Shown here piece by piece: positions 1 to 12,917 of a DNA stretch of 64,000 nucleotides; the stretch's first letter is position 1; each line of letters starts with the position of its first letter. This DNA comes from Drosophila persimilis (Eukaryota > Arthropoda > Insecta > Diptera > Drosophilidae). The notes under the pieces were generated by a model. That model worked only from the letters and a program-made list of their open reading frames with translations. It did no database searches and was not told the origin of the DNA. The DNA is taken from contig NW_020825369.1 in NCBI RefSeq assembly GCF_003286085.1, positions 62,001 to 126,000 on the forward strand. The letters are read 5' to 3'. The translations under genes were made by a program, and so were the position numbers.

Positions 1-276
1 GTGGAGTCCCCTCATCGATCGATTTACCATCATAGTCATAGTCCTGCTGGTAGTCCTGATCGTGTATGGCGCCTGGCCCGTGCGGTCGTCCAGCGATGAG
101 CGTGGGGCTCGGCGTGGAGAACATTGGCGGCGGTGGGATCGGTCCGATCTCCGACAGCGGTATCGGCGGCTCTGGCAGTTCGCTGAGCATCACCCCCGGT
201 GGCAGCTTGCCGCCCGCATACGGCGGCGGTGTGCTGCCCGGCGGACCGCCTACCATCTTGCCGCCATCGTCGCCAT
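1..276 (-). CDS. CG32264: PHACTR-family gene, internal exon (proline-rich segment; continues off window)
   Basis: Minus-strand exon, open through the window edge. The acceptor is CCCACCCACAG (277-287) and the exon opens with AT GGC GAC, so the intron before it is phase 1. The product starts GDDGGKMVGGPP and contains SELPEPPIPLSEIGPIPPPP followed by MFSTPSPT, then an acidic tyrosine-rich stretch (DQDYQQDYDYD). The proline block sits in the long linker between the N-terminal RPEL motif and the C-terminal RPEL/PP1-binding part of PHACTR proteins, which bind G-actin and protein phosphatase 1. The upstream exon 1356-1616 ends with T, so the joining codon would be TAT (Tyr). Assignment to PHACTR rests on the linked exons at 59-61 kb with compatible phase. 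No stop or frameshift is seen. The C-terminal exons are outside the window, so how this exon ends is unknown. Confidence 0.8.
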
Positions 277-1355
277 CTGTGGGTGGGAAATCAAAAAATG
301 TGTTTGGGAATCGTACAGCGAGTGGTATATTTTTCACGAGAGAGCGAGAGCGAGAGCACTGGAGGAGCGAGAGAGGATAGAGAGAGCGAGAGCGAGAGCG
401 AGAGAACTGTTCCTTGATTCTAGCCAATAAATGTGTGCGTGTGTGTGCGTGTGTGACCGTGACTGGTGGGCTGGTGAGTGTTTTGGGGTGTGTGCGTGTG
501 CGTGTGCTTTGTGGCTTAGTGTGCGTGAAGTTTCTGGGGCGAACGAGGGGGAAAGAAAGGCTGCAGGTTGCCACCGATTGAAAATAGCTTAAAAAAATGT
601 ATCGATCATTTATCGATTTTAGATTTATCGTAAATGGATAGCTATCGATATATTTCGATAATTTATGGATATATTTCGATAATTTATGAATATATTTCTA
701 TAATTAATTTGTTATCGATTAATATATCGATCCAATTCGATAATTTATGAATATATTTCTATAATTTATTTGATATCGATTAATGTATCGATCTAATTCA
801 ATATTTTTTAAATATATTTCTATAATTTATTGATAATCGGTTGGTTTATCGATATATTTCGATAGAATATTAGAATATCCTTTAAAGATAGCCCTGGTTC
901 CTGTGATATTCCACTACTTTCGGCTAGTAACGTTTGGAATTCTGTTCGAAATCCTATTAAATATTTATGGAAAAACTAACTAAAAAAAACTTTAAGATCA
1001 AGAAATCTCCGTTTCTAGACTACCAAATCGATAAAGCTGTTCATTTTTGAGGGTCTGCAATGAGATAGATATTGAAATATTTGCAATCTACAGCTTGCAG
1101 AGTCATCTTTCGGCATTCCCATCTCCTATTGACCAAATATCGTGTTTCAATCTCCTAAGTGAACCACCGTTTGGTGCCTTCCTTTACTGCCCATTCAGTT
1201 CGATTATGTATCTTCCTTTAATCATCTTTCAATCGGTTGCACAACCCTTCTGGTAGCTTCTCCCTCCCTCGCTTTCCCGCTGAACGGATTCTCTAGTTCT
1301 ATGAGTATTGAAAGGATATTCATTCCTCTTGTGGGGGCGTGGGGGGTGCACTTAC
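277..1355 (-). other. PHACTR intron (about 1.08 kb) with GT and CGATA-rich sequence
   Basis: Bounded on the minus strand by donor GTAAGTG (rc of 1351-1355) and the acceptor at 277-278. It holds GA and GT simple repeats (330-530), a CGAT-rich AT block (600-870) and otherwise unremarkable sequence. No coding exon is seen. Confidence 0.7.
600..870. repeat. AT-rich 61-bp tandem repeat with clustered CGAT/CGATA cores
   Basis: Diverged tandem copies beginning TTATGAATATATTTC at about 683 and 744 give a 61-bp period, with shorter related copies upstream. About a dozen CGAT cores occur, including a perfect TATCGATA at 643-650 and TATCGATAT at 847-855. TATCGATA is the DRE motif and CGATA clusters are BEAF-32 target sequence in Drosophila. 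Any protein binding here is inference. Confidence 0.6.
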
Positions 1356-1616
1356 ACATGTGCTCGTTGTGGTAGCAAATATTGACTCCTCGGCGGGTCA
1401 GCTTATTGGCGCCGCCCAATGTGTTGGGCCTCTCCATTTTTCCATCCACCTGGTGATGGCCGCCACCGCCTCCTCCTCCGCCGCCGCCGCCGGGTGGCGG
1501 TAGCATGGAACCCTGACATTGCGGCTGCTCGATGTTGGGCGTGGATAATGTGCCGTTGCCACCATGTTGCTGTTGTTGTTGTTGTTGTTGTGCATCAGTC
1601 TTGTCTTTTCTTGGTT
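1356..1616 (-). CDS. CG32264: PHACTR-family gene, internal exon (polyQ / polyG, LTRRGVNICYHNEHM)
   Basis: A 261-nt (87-codon) phase 1 to phase 1 exon. The acceptor is a long CT tract ending TTCTGCAG (from 1617 up) and the donor is ACATGT|GTAAGT (donor bases 1351-1355). The frame reads PRKDKTDA, a Gln run, HGGNGTLSTPN, a Gly run, then HHQVDGKMERPNTLGGANKL and TRRGVNICYHNEHM. This is the common acceptor exon for every upstream PHACTR exon in the window. The exons ending at 59102, 26999 and (if real) 47880 all leave a single G, and G plus AA gives Glu. The C-terminal half is complex, non-repetitive sequence, as expected of a conserved coding exon. No catalytic motif is recognised; it is probably part of the disordered regulatory linker. 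Confidence 0.78.
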
Positions 1617-2155
1617 CTGCAGAAGAGAGAGAGAGAGAGAGAAACGAATGAGTATAAAGTGAGTAAAGAGTAAACTAATTTATAGTTAAAAGAGTATGCC
1701 GTAAATCCACTCGACAGCCAACCAGCCAGCCAGTGTGGTGGCATGCCCCACTTGACACAAGCTTTTACTTTAATTGTCGGTGGTCAGAAAACAGTTGGCC
1801 GGCAGTGGAAAGTCCTTTGGGCCAGTGGAAAATTGCCCTGCCCCCACAGTCCGCTTGCCACTTGAGTGGCCACAAAGCCAAAGGATACACATGTCCTTGG
1901 TCTGTCTCTCTTTCCGCTACTCCCCTCCCCCCCAAACCACCTCCTGTGGTGGCCCAGTGGCCCAGTCGTTTCGGTCATACATATATATATTATTTTTGTA
2001 ATTGTTGTTAAAGGTTTAAGTGGTCTTACAATTACGAACCGCACTCTACTATGCCACTTTTCGGCCATTTATTTCCATTTCAAAAGGTACACGAAATAAT
2101 GAGAAAGAAATGTTTACGATCGCACCGGAAACGGGTCCAAAGATTGTTTGTTCCC

Positions 2156-2156
<1 letters not shown>

Positions 2157-2190
<34 letters not shown>
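2157..2190 (+). repeat. Poly(A) run, about 33 bases
   Basis: An uninterrupted A run after TTCCCC. No polyadenylation signal, retroposed coding sequence or target-site duplication was recognised around it, so I treat it as a homopolymer tract. Confidence 0.85.
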
Positions 2191-2192
<2 letters not shown>

Positions 2193-2925
2193 AGATTTCT
2201 TTCGGAAAATGTCTTATTTTTCCACACACAATTAAAATTCTTCCCTTAATAGACATTTTCCCACATTTTCGAGAGGCGCGCACACACATGCCCATCGCAA
2301 AGCAATTAAACAGAAAATGCCAAATAGATTTTCCCACATTTTCCTTACACTTCAAGACAGTCATTAAATGCTGATCGGTTGACAGACAGCCCAGCCGAAG
2401 AAAATCCACCAAAAAATATTTATGGCCTAAGGAGCAGCCACGATATGCGAGTATGCGAGTATCTGGCGGAAAATTCACTGCAAAAACCATCACGCAATTA
2501 ATTGGCACTCGCGGATGGGTGGGGGGAGGGGCACGTAGGGGCAGGGGGAGTAAGACATCAAGCAGTGGGAAATTAATGTGAATATTTTCAACAATCCCCA
2601 CCCCCCACCCCCTCTATCACCACTCATTCTGTGGGCAAATCGGTAGTGAATAATCCCACTAAAAATATTACGATATTGCATACCAATTTATATATTTATA
2701 CATTTTTTTTCTTTTCTTTTCTTTTTTTTTTTTTTGTTAATCAAAGCATCTTTTCTGAAATACGCAGCACAAATTGAGAGAAACTGCAGATACATTCATA
2801 CAGATACAGATAAAGATACAGATAGAGATGATGATGCCTCTACTTATAGTGCGGATCGTTGGATGCCTATTTGAAACAGATACAAATTCCGTTGGCCCAA
2901 TGCCAGACAGAGGCTACAGAGAAGG

Positions 2926-3002
2926 CAGAGACTGAGGCAGAGGCTGAGGCAGAGGCTGGGGCAGAGGCTGGGGCAGAGGCTGGGGCAGAGGCTGAGGCAC
3001 AG
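2926..3002 (+). repeat. 12-bp tandem repeat GCAGAGGCTGGG
   Basis: About six units with G/A variants. It creates an Ala/Glu-rich open frame on one strand and an Ala/Ser one on the other; neither looks like a gene. Confidence 0.8.
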
Positions 3003-4280
3003 ACAGACGCCCTGACGTGTTTGCCTAAATATTTATTTCTAAACAACAACAAGAACAAAAAGTAAGAATATTCCCGCATTCATTTCTCGTTTTTTGTTTG
3101 ACACCAAAAGTTAATGAAAATTGTTTGTTAGAAAGAAGAAAAAAACAACAAAAAAAAAACACACACACACACACACACACGCAGGCAGGCAAGATTTTTC
3201 ATGCATCAAGTTCATGAAAACACATTTGGGGGAAAGGAAATGCATATAATATACAAGAAAATACACGAAAATAGTAGAGGCTTTGACACGGGGTGCAGGC
3301 GTAGATATTGTTTACTTATCTGTGGAAAATGAATGCAAATCTAAACAAATTTGAAAGCGATATGGAAACCAATTAAGACTGCAAATCAATTATGCAAATG
3401 GGAGATGCCTCGGTTCATATATCAAGGAGGAGAACGCCACTGACAGGCAGGACAGGGGACAGGGGACAGGGGACCGGCTGTGGGTCTGGCTATCTTTGGG
3501 CCACAATCTACAAGACTTTCTTTCAGAATTCTCCAGACAATCTTTGTGGGCTAATCTGCAAGTGGCTTTCATCTCTGCGAGAGGAAGGTAAAGTTTTCCT
3601 GGGAGGGGGGGGGCCCCATCTATCTCTTACGTCTATCTTCGCTCTCTCTCTCTCGGTCTGTTCTTTGGCTGAAACAATGCGCACCACTAATGACATTAAT
3701 TAAGCAGAAAGTTTGGCCTCTAATTAGCAAACACACAGGAACACGATTGCAGACAAACACAAACATGGCCAAAAGCATTACCCACTCTCTGCCTTTGTCT
3801 CTCTCTCTCTCTATCTTGGCCAAGCAGCCGACACTTAAGGCCGAACTCTAATCAATTATCGTTAGTGTTGGCTGGCAATTACAACGGGATTCGTGTCGGT
3901 AAGTGAATGGCCAAGGACGAAGGCCCAAAAGAGGTTTATGCGGTGGCCAAAACGAGGAATAGCTGGAGAAACATAATTTTTCATAGAAAATTGATTGAAA
4001 AATCAGAAAAATCAGGGCAGCCTTTTTCCTTCCGAATTGAATTTGAAATTTCCCAATTTTCCAAAACCCGTTTTAAGCCACCGCATAAACCCATTTTGAA
4101 GACACACAAATTGTTAACATTTTTGCATAATTTCCGAGGATAATTAATCGTTCTTTTCCCCTCTATCTCTCGCTCTCCCTTTGCATCCTGCCACAACAAT
4201 AATTTCATTGAAATTCTCACAGCATCGCGACGTCTCTCTCAGGTATAAACCCCATCGAATCGCGTGTGGGCGATACAGTG

Positions 4281-4288
4281 TGACGTCA
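4281..4288. promoter_or_regulatory. Perfect CRE octamer TGACGTCA
   Basis: The palindrome matches the CREB/ATF consensus. A second copy lies about 680 bp away at 4958-4965. Position inside a regulatory-length intron suggests, but does not show, an enhancer. Confidence 0.4.
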
Positions 4289-4957
4289 GATGGGATTTCA
4301 ATTTTCATGTTAAACGTAATGCAGAGATTTATTTATAATTCAGGATGCCCCAAAGTCAAATGACGGCTGGCAGGACCCCCCTGCTCCCCTCTTCTCCCCC
4401 ACCCGAAAACAAACAAAACAACAGAAAAGCGACAGCACGAATTCGTTAAGAAGCCGCAAACTAATTGTGCGGCCAACTCACACCCACACAGAGGGGAGGG
4501 GGAGGGGGAGAGGGAGAGGGATTGGGGTGGAGGGAGAATCGCTTAAGAAATATCAAATCAGAGGAGGAAAAACGCGTGGGAGATGGGCCTGAGAGTCCTG
4601 GCAATGTGTGGATATATCTGATAAATAAGCAATGAGTATTGTGTGTAGATGTTGAGCGATGCAGAGGGGGCAGCGGCATGGGGCAGGGGCAGGGGCAGCT
4701 GTGTGGCAGATATCCCAGCGGCAGTGGCAGTGGCGGGAAAAGGGAGTGCCAGTGCCAGCCCTGGGACCTGCCTGAGAGAAAAGCCAACACATTTCCAAAG
4801 CTCATTTTTAGTTTCAGTTTCAGTTTCAGTTTTTGCATTGAAAAGGACATTTGGGGAATACACAACACTTGCCCTGGGGCACACACGCACACTGTTGCAA
4901 TGTTGCAGAAAGCAGCGCCAGACATTGACATGGCCCTGGGAGACCTCCTGCCTGCAC

Positions 4958-4965
4958 TGACGTCA
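4958..4965. promoter_or_regulatory. Perfect CRE octamer TGACGTCA
   Basis: Second exact CREB/ATF-type palindrome, in the context CACTGACGTCACAG, within the giant intron. Confidence 0.4.
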
Positions 4966-7900
4966 CAGCGATGCATATTACATTACCCATACGCCCCGTG
5001 TATGTGTATGTGTGTGTGTGGGCGGGCAACACGTGCACTTGACTCCACGGCACACCCACACAGGCACAGGCACACCATACAAGCAACGTGCAACTGCATC
5101 TTGGCCTCCAAATTACAAATTACAAAACTGCATCACGTATACGCCCCCCCCCCCCCCCCCCGCCCCCCTGCCATTGCACTGTGCAAGAAATTACCCCAAT
5201 TGCCCAACGACTCGACTGCTCCGCTCCGCTCCTGCTGCTCCTGCTGCTGCCCCTTGCAGCGTAGACATTAAATCAACACTCTGTCACAATTCATTAATTT
5301 TAATTAATGCCCGCCCCGCGCTCCTCCTCCTCCGCGCATTCACAGGCCACAGCCCGCTGCCACAACCAACGCGGAGCACCGACACCGTCAACACATGGGT
5401 CTGGCTCTCCCGTTGATTCAAATGTAATTGAATTTATAGCATACAGAAAAAAGAGAAGAAGAGAAACCCAATTGCCGTCGTCTGGCATATCAATTCGATT
5501 ATAACGACGGCTACATGCGACATGTGGCATGCTGTGCAAAAAGGTAGGTGCACGAGGCACACACGAGTCAAAGGGGAAGGGGAAGGGGCAGGGAGGCAAA
5601 GAAAACCCTTCCATCGAGTGGCCCTTCGCCCTGTCTGTCTGTCTGCCAAACTCTCTTCTTCAGTCTCGTCTCTCGATTCATCAATTTTCCGCCCCATTTT
5701 ACCATTTCACAGTTTTTTCTTTTTCTTTTTGTTTTTTACTCTTTTTGAATGTTTGCCAAAGCGAAGCGAAACGTTTTGCTGCTTCAAAGTTTTCCACATG
5801 AACAAATACGAGACTTGTAAGCCTCCCTCTCGCTCTCTCTCTCTCTCTCTCTCTCGAAAAAAAAGGATGGTTTATTGAATGTGCAACAATTTTTATTGAA
5901 TGTAAAGGTGGATGGATGGATATGTGTGTTTTCTCTGTTCTTCAACGCCAGCGAAAGAGGCGAAAACTGAATATTTAGCCCTCGAAAAGATGGGAATTTC
6001 TTCATGAAAGAGCCGCGAAAGTCCTCGAACGGGAAACATCTTCCTTCAATTAAAGGCAGGAGAATCTACACCCAAGGAAAGCCTTCTGTGGCCTGTGTGC
6101 GGCCTCCTGTGGCCGTCGTTTTGATGGTTTTCTGGCTTTCCGCACAATTGATAATGTTGCCACCTTTGGGCAAAAGTTTCCGTTTTACCCACTCGGGTTT
6201 TCGTGGATGGGATTCCATTAGGATACATCCCACAGCCACTCGTAAATTCCGCCTTCAGGCCCACTTAGCAGCCATTGCCGTGGCAATTTCCCCCGCGGAT
6301 AAGACAGATATTTTCCACGCGAAAAAAAAAACCAAAAGAGTTTTGCAAACTTTGACCTTTTCGGTTTGTTCTCTCTCTCTCTCTCTGTGTGTTTGTATTT
6401 ACTTTCAATATTTCACCTCACGCCGCCGCCCCTCGCGGCGCTTTCAGCGACATATTGGCCCACAATTTGGGGTGCGGTGGGGGGAGGGAGGGCCCTCTTG
6501 GCCGCGATTGAAATGCGTTTGGCATTTAACAGTTTAATGCAAAAATAAACACATCAAACAGCAACAAAGAGAAGGAGACGCCTCCGTCGGGGGCACTGCA
6601 AATACCTTCTTTTCGTACAATTAAAACTTTTTACGGGGCAGCAGAAACGCAAACAGAAAACAATGCGGCAGCACCGGCAGCAGCAGCGGGGCCTTAAAAT
6701 TAAAAGGCGATTAAAAATAAATTAAGTTTACTCGAACCAGAGCAAACCCACCCACCCATCCACCCACCCACCTGCACTCCACTCCTCTCCATCCACCTGT
6801 CGGCTTTTGTTATAAACCAAATGGCAAACCTACACACACACACACCACTGCCACTGGGGCAGCTGCATGGAGCAGGGGGTAGTGGCATGTTCTCCGCTCT
6901 TCTCAGATGTAAAGAAAAGTTTAAATATTGTTTGAGGAATTGCTCATGAAACATTTATGCAAAGGTGAAGGTCGTTCGCCACCCACCAATCGCCCCGCCC
7001 CGCCCCGCACCGCACCGCTGCCGCCTCCTTCACGATGCCATTAGTCAAGAGATTTGTCATCGCGTCTTAGAGAACTGCGGAATGCGGTAACCCAATGAAA
7101 TATTTAGTGGCGAAAAAGGAGGGCTAGAGAGGGGGTGGGGTGGGAATCAAATGCAAAGAGGACGGGGCAGGGGCAGGGCCAGGGCCAGACACTGATGATT
7201 GATGGCCATTCAGTCGGCGTGTGTGGGCGTCTAAAGGTCTAACAATATCTATAAAGCAAATGGCATTGCTGGTCCAGAGATCGTTTTCCATATACAACAA
7301 TCCTATATACAGGTATGCATAATCTCATCGATCATCTATAAATGTATTCCATTTCCAATCCTTTCTCCTTCTGCAAAATGTATCGTCATGTCCTTCCACT
7401 TCTGTGCCTCCGATTATCATCCTGTCCGATTCAGAAATGGGTTCTAAAAATTCCATCCACAAGTTTACCATCTCTGTGGGCAGTATCTATGGGTTCCACC
7501 TGGGTGTAATCTATTTTTCCATCTCCAATCATTCGATAATTTCTTTGTACCCCATCGATCGCTTGACAAATGTTTTGGAAAACTCTTGAAAATCAATTTG
7601 TTTTTCGATGAAAATGTATGTAAACCGAAATAGAATCCACAGCTAAACGCATTCCTAAACATTTGCTAGATTTTCGATGGCTTTTCTCTTTGGTACTTTC
7701 TTTTGCCTCTCTTTTGACAAGTCGCCTGTCAAAGTCCCCACAAATAATGATGCTGATGATCGTTAAGAATTCCGACTTAATGACAGTTGACGCTGCGCTT
7801 GCACTCGCATCTGTGGCACCTTTGAAGAGGGAATCTATAGACCTCCTCCCCCCCCCTCCCACCAAGAGATGTACGATGTCTCGTACCCAAAAATATGTAT

Positions 7901-9116
7901 TTTTCAATCCACTCGATACATATTTTCTTGATATAACGCCACAGATTTATGGGGGGGGAGACAGCAGACAGCCGAGGAGGCAACGACGGCAGAAAGCAAC
8001 AATTTTTCGCTTTTACTTTACTTAATTTGATAGATGAAATCAGCGCCTGGCAATGCGGCTGAAAGAAAGAGACCCAAAGCACAGAGAAAGAGGCAGCAAG
8101 AGAGGGGGACAAGGGGTAGGGCGGTGGCGGTGGCGGTGGCGGAGAAGTGGATAAATAAATATGTGTATTAAAATGAAAACAAATGGGCATCGAAGAGAGG
8201 CATTAAATTAATTCATTTAAAAGGTCAGACATTGGGATGAAAGGTGCGTAAATCTCTAGCCGCCTTCTCCCCTCCCCCCTTTCCAGCCTCTCTTGCTCTC
8301 TCTCTCTCTCTCTCTTGGTGCTTCCTTTTACTGATTTATGGGTATGGCCCCTCTGTAGAAATTGTTGCATATCGTAAAAAATGAGGCGGCTCTGCAGAAA
8401 AGAAAGCATAAATAACATTTAATTTTTCTTGAACTCGGAAACGACCCCAAAGAGAGTGATAGGGGGAGGGGTGGTGTGGTGTGGAAGGTAGAGAAAGACT
8501 TGGCCTAAAAGTTGATGAAAAACCGTTTCGACAGTTCGCCCGCAGGCGAAAAAAATTGGTCCGAAACGAACAAAAATAATGCCATAAAAATGAAATTTCA
8601 ACAAACAACTGAATGACTGACAGACAGAGCAGGCAATAGAGAGTGCGAGAGAGAGAGAGCACCCGAGAGTGTGCGAACAAAAAAAGTTCTGACAAAAGTT
8701 GGGAAACTGTAAATGCGGGCGATAGGCAGAGAGAGAGAGAGAGGTCCATCCATTGGTCGTGTGGCAACTTGAACTGCGGTTTTTCCCGAACATAATCAAA
8801 GACCTACAACAAGTGTGGGGCACGGGGCACGGCCACGAGGCAGCGGCTGTTGAAACTTTACGAGCCGCACACTCGACACACACACACACACCCACACAGT
8901 CGTGTGGCACACACGCGCCATTGCGGTGTAAATTTTATAGATGCTCCCTGAAAAGTAGGCAACACAAAATGCCACAAAACGAAAAGAGTGTGTGTGTGTG
9001 TGTTTGTGTGTGTGGTAGAAGGGGGAAGAGAGTAACAGAAAGAGGCCTAACTGAGGGGGGGCGAGCGGTGACTGAAAGACAGAGAAAACATGGCATTCCA
9101 ATTAGAGCTGGAGAAA

Positions 9117-9121
<5 letters not shown>

Positions 9122-9154
<33 letters not shown>

Positions 9155-9160
9155 TCTCTC
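9122..9160 (+). repeat. (CT)n microsatellite
   Basis: Nearly pure CT dinucleotides; GA on the minus strand, hence potential GAGA-factor sequence. Confidence 0.9.
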
Positions 9161-9469
9161 TGCCATACTGTCATACCATGTATGTACCATATCCTAAGTG
9201 GTTCGTTTCGTTTCCGCTCCTTCCATCAAATCGGAAACGAAAAATCTAACCATGAGCTTCAAATTTTAATTGGAAATGTTGATGGCAGCCCGAAATGTCC
9301 ATCAAACAGAATTATGGTGGAAATTCTACAGACAAACACTTGGGGAATTTTCGCTGGAAACTCTATTTCGTAGAAGGTCAATGGAAAGTATGGATATTTC
9401 CTCAAGGAGTGGAAAAGAAAAGAGGACTAAAAACAGTCCACAAAATGTGGGAAATTCATTGCAAGAGTC

Positions 9470-9770
9470 TCATATATATCGTACATTCTACTAAGAAAAC
9501 GTACAAACGAGTGCCTTAAATAATGATAGTAATAATAAAAACAATAAAAACCCAAAATATAAGCTAGTTTTCCCATTGAGAGGCCAAGAAATTCTTCGAT
9601 TTGATCTACTTCAAAAAAGAGACATGAAAATTCCTCAAACCAGTCCGATATATCGTACATGCTATCGTATATTCTCTCAAGAAACCTACAAACGAATGAA
9701 CATAAATAAACGCAAAATAAAACCTTGTTTTCCCTGCGAGAGCCCAAGCAACTCTTCGAGACCCCTGAAA
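9470..9770. repeat. Diverged tandem duplication of about 177 bp
   Basis: Two related segments begin ATATATCGTACAT (about 9474 and 9650). Both continue through a GTACAAACGAGTG / CTACAAACGAATG block, an AATAAA-rich stretch and a TTTTCCC...GAGAGGCC / GAGAGCCC block to CTTCGA. The similarity is clear by eye, with many substitutions and small indels. The short open frames here are by-products. Confidence 0.65.
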
Positions 9771-12700
9771 AGGGTTGTAATTTCCCCTAAATGAACGACT
9801 AATCAATCGACCCTGATCATTGCCCATATAATACCCATAAGAATGAACTCAATTTACTCAACGGCCTAGAGACGATGCGATGTGCACTGTGATCCATTGC
9901 CGAGTGACAAACTCGAAATATCTCAAATTTATCATCGCCCCAAGAGGTTGCCCCACAAATCACATAGATTACGCTTTCATCTGCTCACAAAACACCTTTC
10001 CCGGCAGGGGGGCAGCAGCAGCAGCAGCAACAGCAGGGGGCGGATACATTCCACTCAAGAACACAGATAATACTTCTCGACAGGAAAATTCTTCTTAACA
10101 AGGCCACAAAAAAAAAAGAAACAGAAAAGTAATATAGAAAGAAAAACCCTTGGAAAAGGAAGCTCATCAAAAAATTGGATTTGCTGTCGGGGCAACAATT
10201 TGCTGTTGCTGTTGCTGCTGCTGCTGCTTATGTTGCATGCCTCTTTTAGCCGATTTTCGGCACATCCATTGGTCTCGATCTCGGGTTTAAATTTAATGAA
10301 AGGCTCGGCTCTCGTTCTAACCTGCCGCTAAGCCCCGACCAGCAGGCGAGGGGAGGGGCGGGGGGTGGCCAAAGGTGAAAGTAAAACGAGAGGCAGGCAC
10401 ATTAACGAGCTGGCAAAAGCCGCCTAAAGGCTTAAATGCCTTCGTCCTAGGCAGCATCCTTTTCCTTTTTTCCCTTGGACTAGGCCTGCGCCTCGAGGGC
10501 CAGTACGACTAGGTGGTTGTGGCACGTGCTACACGGTTCGGCCGGGGGGGGGGATGGGGTGCCGACAGTAAACGTCACTTTAGCGCTGCCACTGCCACTG
10601 GCACTCGTCGACAAAACGAGTTTCTGGCTGATGTGTGTGTGTGTGTGCGTGTGTGCCCCGAGCCACATTTTCGGGGGCACGCACGAAGGCGATAGGCAAA
10701 CAGCCCAAGTGCTTTTCACACCCAATTGCTGGAAAAACAACGGGGCAGCAGCAGCAGATGAGGCGGCATCAGCAGATGAGGCAGCAGCAACAGCAGATGA
10801 GGCAGCACTAACAGCAGCTGAGGTGGCGCCTCCACTAAGCTAAATGCTTTCCCAAAGGCACGCAATTTTTGACAGTCCGCCAGGAACGAAAGTTACGACT
10901 AAAAGATACCCTTTTTCCATTCAGAGACTGGTTTTGTGGAGGGGCATTCCCCCTTTCATTCTGTGTGGAATCTGTCATCTATTGATGGGAAGTTTTGAAT
11001 CCTCTGGCTGGAGAATACATCTCCAAAATCTGACAGAACCAAAGCGTAGATCACCGGATCTTTAAAGGGTGCTTTTTGCTGCTGAATCCCCGAAATTGGG
11101 AATATATTCCTTCTGTTTGGGACATACCCTTCCGCGAATAGAATATATCCTTGGGTGCTAGAGAAAAAGCACACAACAATGTCTCTGTTTTGGCCTGGAA
11201 TCTTCCTTCCGCCATATCTCTCGACTCCTCTCTCTCCACTCCACCCCTATCCCTCTAATCCTCGTCCTTCTCTGTGCGTGTGCGTGTGTGTGTGTGTGTT
11301 TGTGTTTCGTACGTGCTTTGAGCTATTTTTTGTTATGTTTAACGCATACTCCGAATTATGATTACATTCCTCTGCCATCCACCGCTCCTCCTCCTTAAAC
11401 GGCGAACGACAAGAAAAACACGTATACGTAACAAAATACTGTCACGGGGGCGGGGTGGGGGTGGGGGAGAGAGAGAGAGCAGACAAATTGCTTTGGCTTT
11501 GACAATAGCAGAAAATCCACCTTTCTGTGGGTTCTACTGGGAAATACTCGAATCTGTACAGTATTTTCTCTAGTTTTACTTGGAATTGGTATTGTTTCGC
11601 CCTTAGGGGCGTTGCCTTCTGCCCAATCAATAGAGCTGAAGGTCACACTCGATTCTACGAGGATGTATGATGTTTGCCTGAATAATAAATATGATGAGCC
11701 TCGCCTTGGCTCTCCCTGGCTTCTGGCTTGCACACATTAATCATACGCCATGTGTTGCTCCTGTCGCAGCAGCAGCAGGAGCAATTAGTTTTCCTCCATT
11801 TGGGCGCTTGAATTATGCAGCAGCCATCTTTGGCTATATATCTGCTCTATATAGAGTATATGTGCCGCATCTTGGGTAGGCAGTAAATTGCTTTAATTGA
11901 CAGCGGAAGTGGGTCCCAGATAAAACACATTCGAAGGCAAAGTGTGCTAGTGACAGGCACTCTCTCTCCCTCTCTCTCTGTGAAGGTCTCTTTTTGGCCA
12001 TAAATTAGCCATCATTTTGGCCAAAACAGCGGAAGACGGCAAGGTCAATCTCAAGATGATGATGATCATCAGCCTTCGGTACTACAGATGCTGCCCCACT
12101 GATGATGATTTGTTGTTTTTGTTTCGACAAAAAGTGGCAAAAGAATCTGTTGACAACAACAGGAACGTTCGTTTCGCTAAAAATGACATAATTAAAATGA
12201 AATAATTTACTGCTTTCTCTACTTTCTCTCTGACTCTATGCTGTCGCTGGCCGCCTGCCGCCTGCCGTCGTTCCGTAGAAAAGTTTATGAAAGAAGAGTG
12301 AAAGTAATAAACATAAATTAAAGCTCAAGTAGCGCCAAGGATTTCTTGATTCTCTAGGGATTCTCTTTTGAGAGGCTACCCATGATTGATGGAGGCGACG
12401 CCCTCGCCCTCGCCTTCGCCCTCTGCACTGCTCTGCCTCCCTCCTCTACTCTTTGCTCTTTCTTGTAGAATTCAACGCGTATTTCTGTCTTTGTCTGTTT
12501 TTCTGTTGGAATTGTCATCACAGATGATGCCTTGGCAAAATTAATGAAGCCTCCTGCGAATGATGATTGATTGTTCTCATATTCGTGTGAGACAATTGTT
12601 GATTGAACATCTCCCACACGCGCTCTCCCTCTCTCTAACTCTCTCTCCTCGATTACGGCCATAATTTTCCATCTCTGAGGTTTGGAAAATGTATGGAAAA

Positions 12701-12917
12701 ACATGTAGTTTGTTTCCTATGTGATTATGCGGGAATATCGCACATTTTATGACTCCAAGATCATTTTGGAGAATTATTTCCCTTCTTTGGGTATTGGAAA
12801 ATATTTCAATACCGTATTGAAAAGATTAAAGTCGTTTGATTTCTTCAGATACCAATTAAATATCCCAAAAAAGCAACAATTTCCCATTTCTTGGCAACAG
12901 AAACTGCTTTAATCGTC
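9771..12917. other. Intronic, no gene seen
   Basis: It contains GCA/CAG-rich patches at 10012-10030 and 10745-10820 (degenerate GCAGATGAG units), GT tracts (10631-10655, 11278-11310) and assorted CT tracts. No splice-bounded coding exon was recognised on either strand. Confidence 0.55.

Larger units (their letters stand above)
1617..9465. other. Intronic, no gene seen: microsatellites and T/A tracts
   Basis: The block holds a GA tract at 1625-1644, a run of about 33 A at 2157-2190, a 12-bp GCAGAGGCTGGG array (2930-3000), CA repeats (3161-3180), GACAGGG repeats (3448-3473), a C run (5143-5161), CT tracts (5827-5855) and a (CT)n tract at 9122-9160. Perfect CRE octamers TGACGTCA lie at 4281-4288 and 4958-4965. 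Open frames here follow the repeats and have no family signature. Confidence 0.6.

Noticed and set aside
2157-2190. Poly(A) run as a retroposon tail
   Set aside because: No upstream element, signal or flanking duplication was recognised; homopolymer runs are common in this window.
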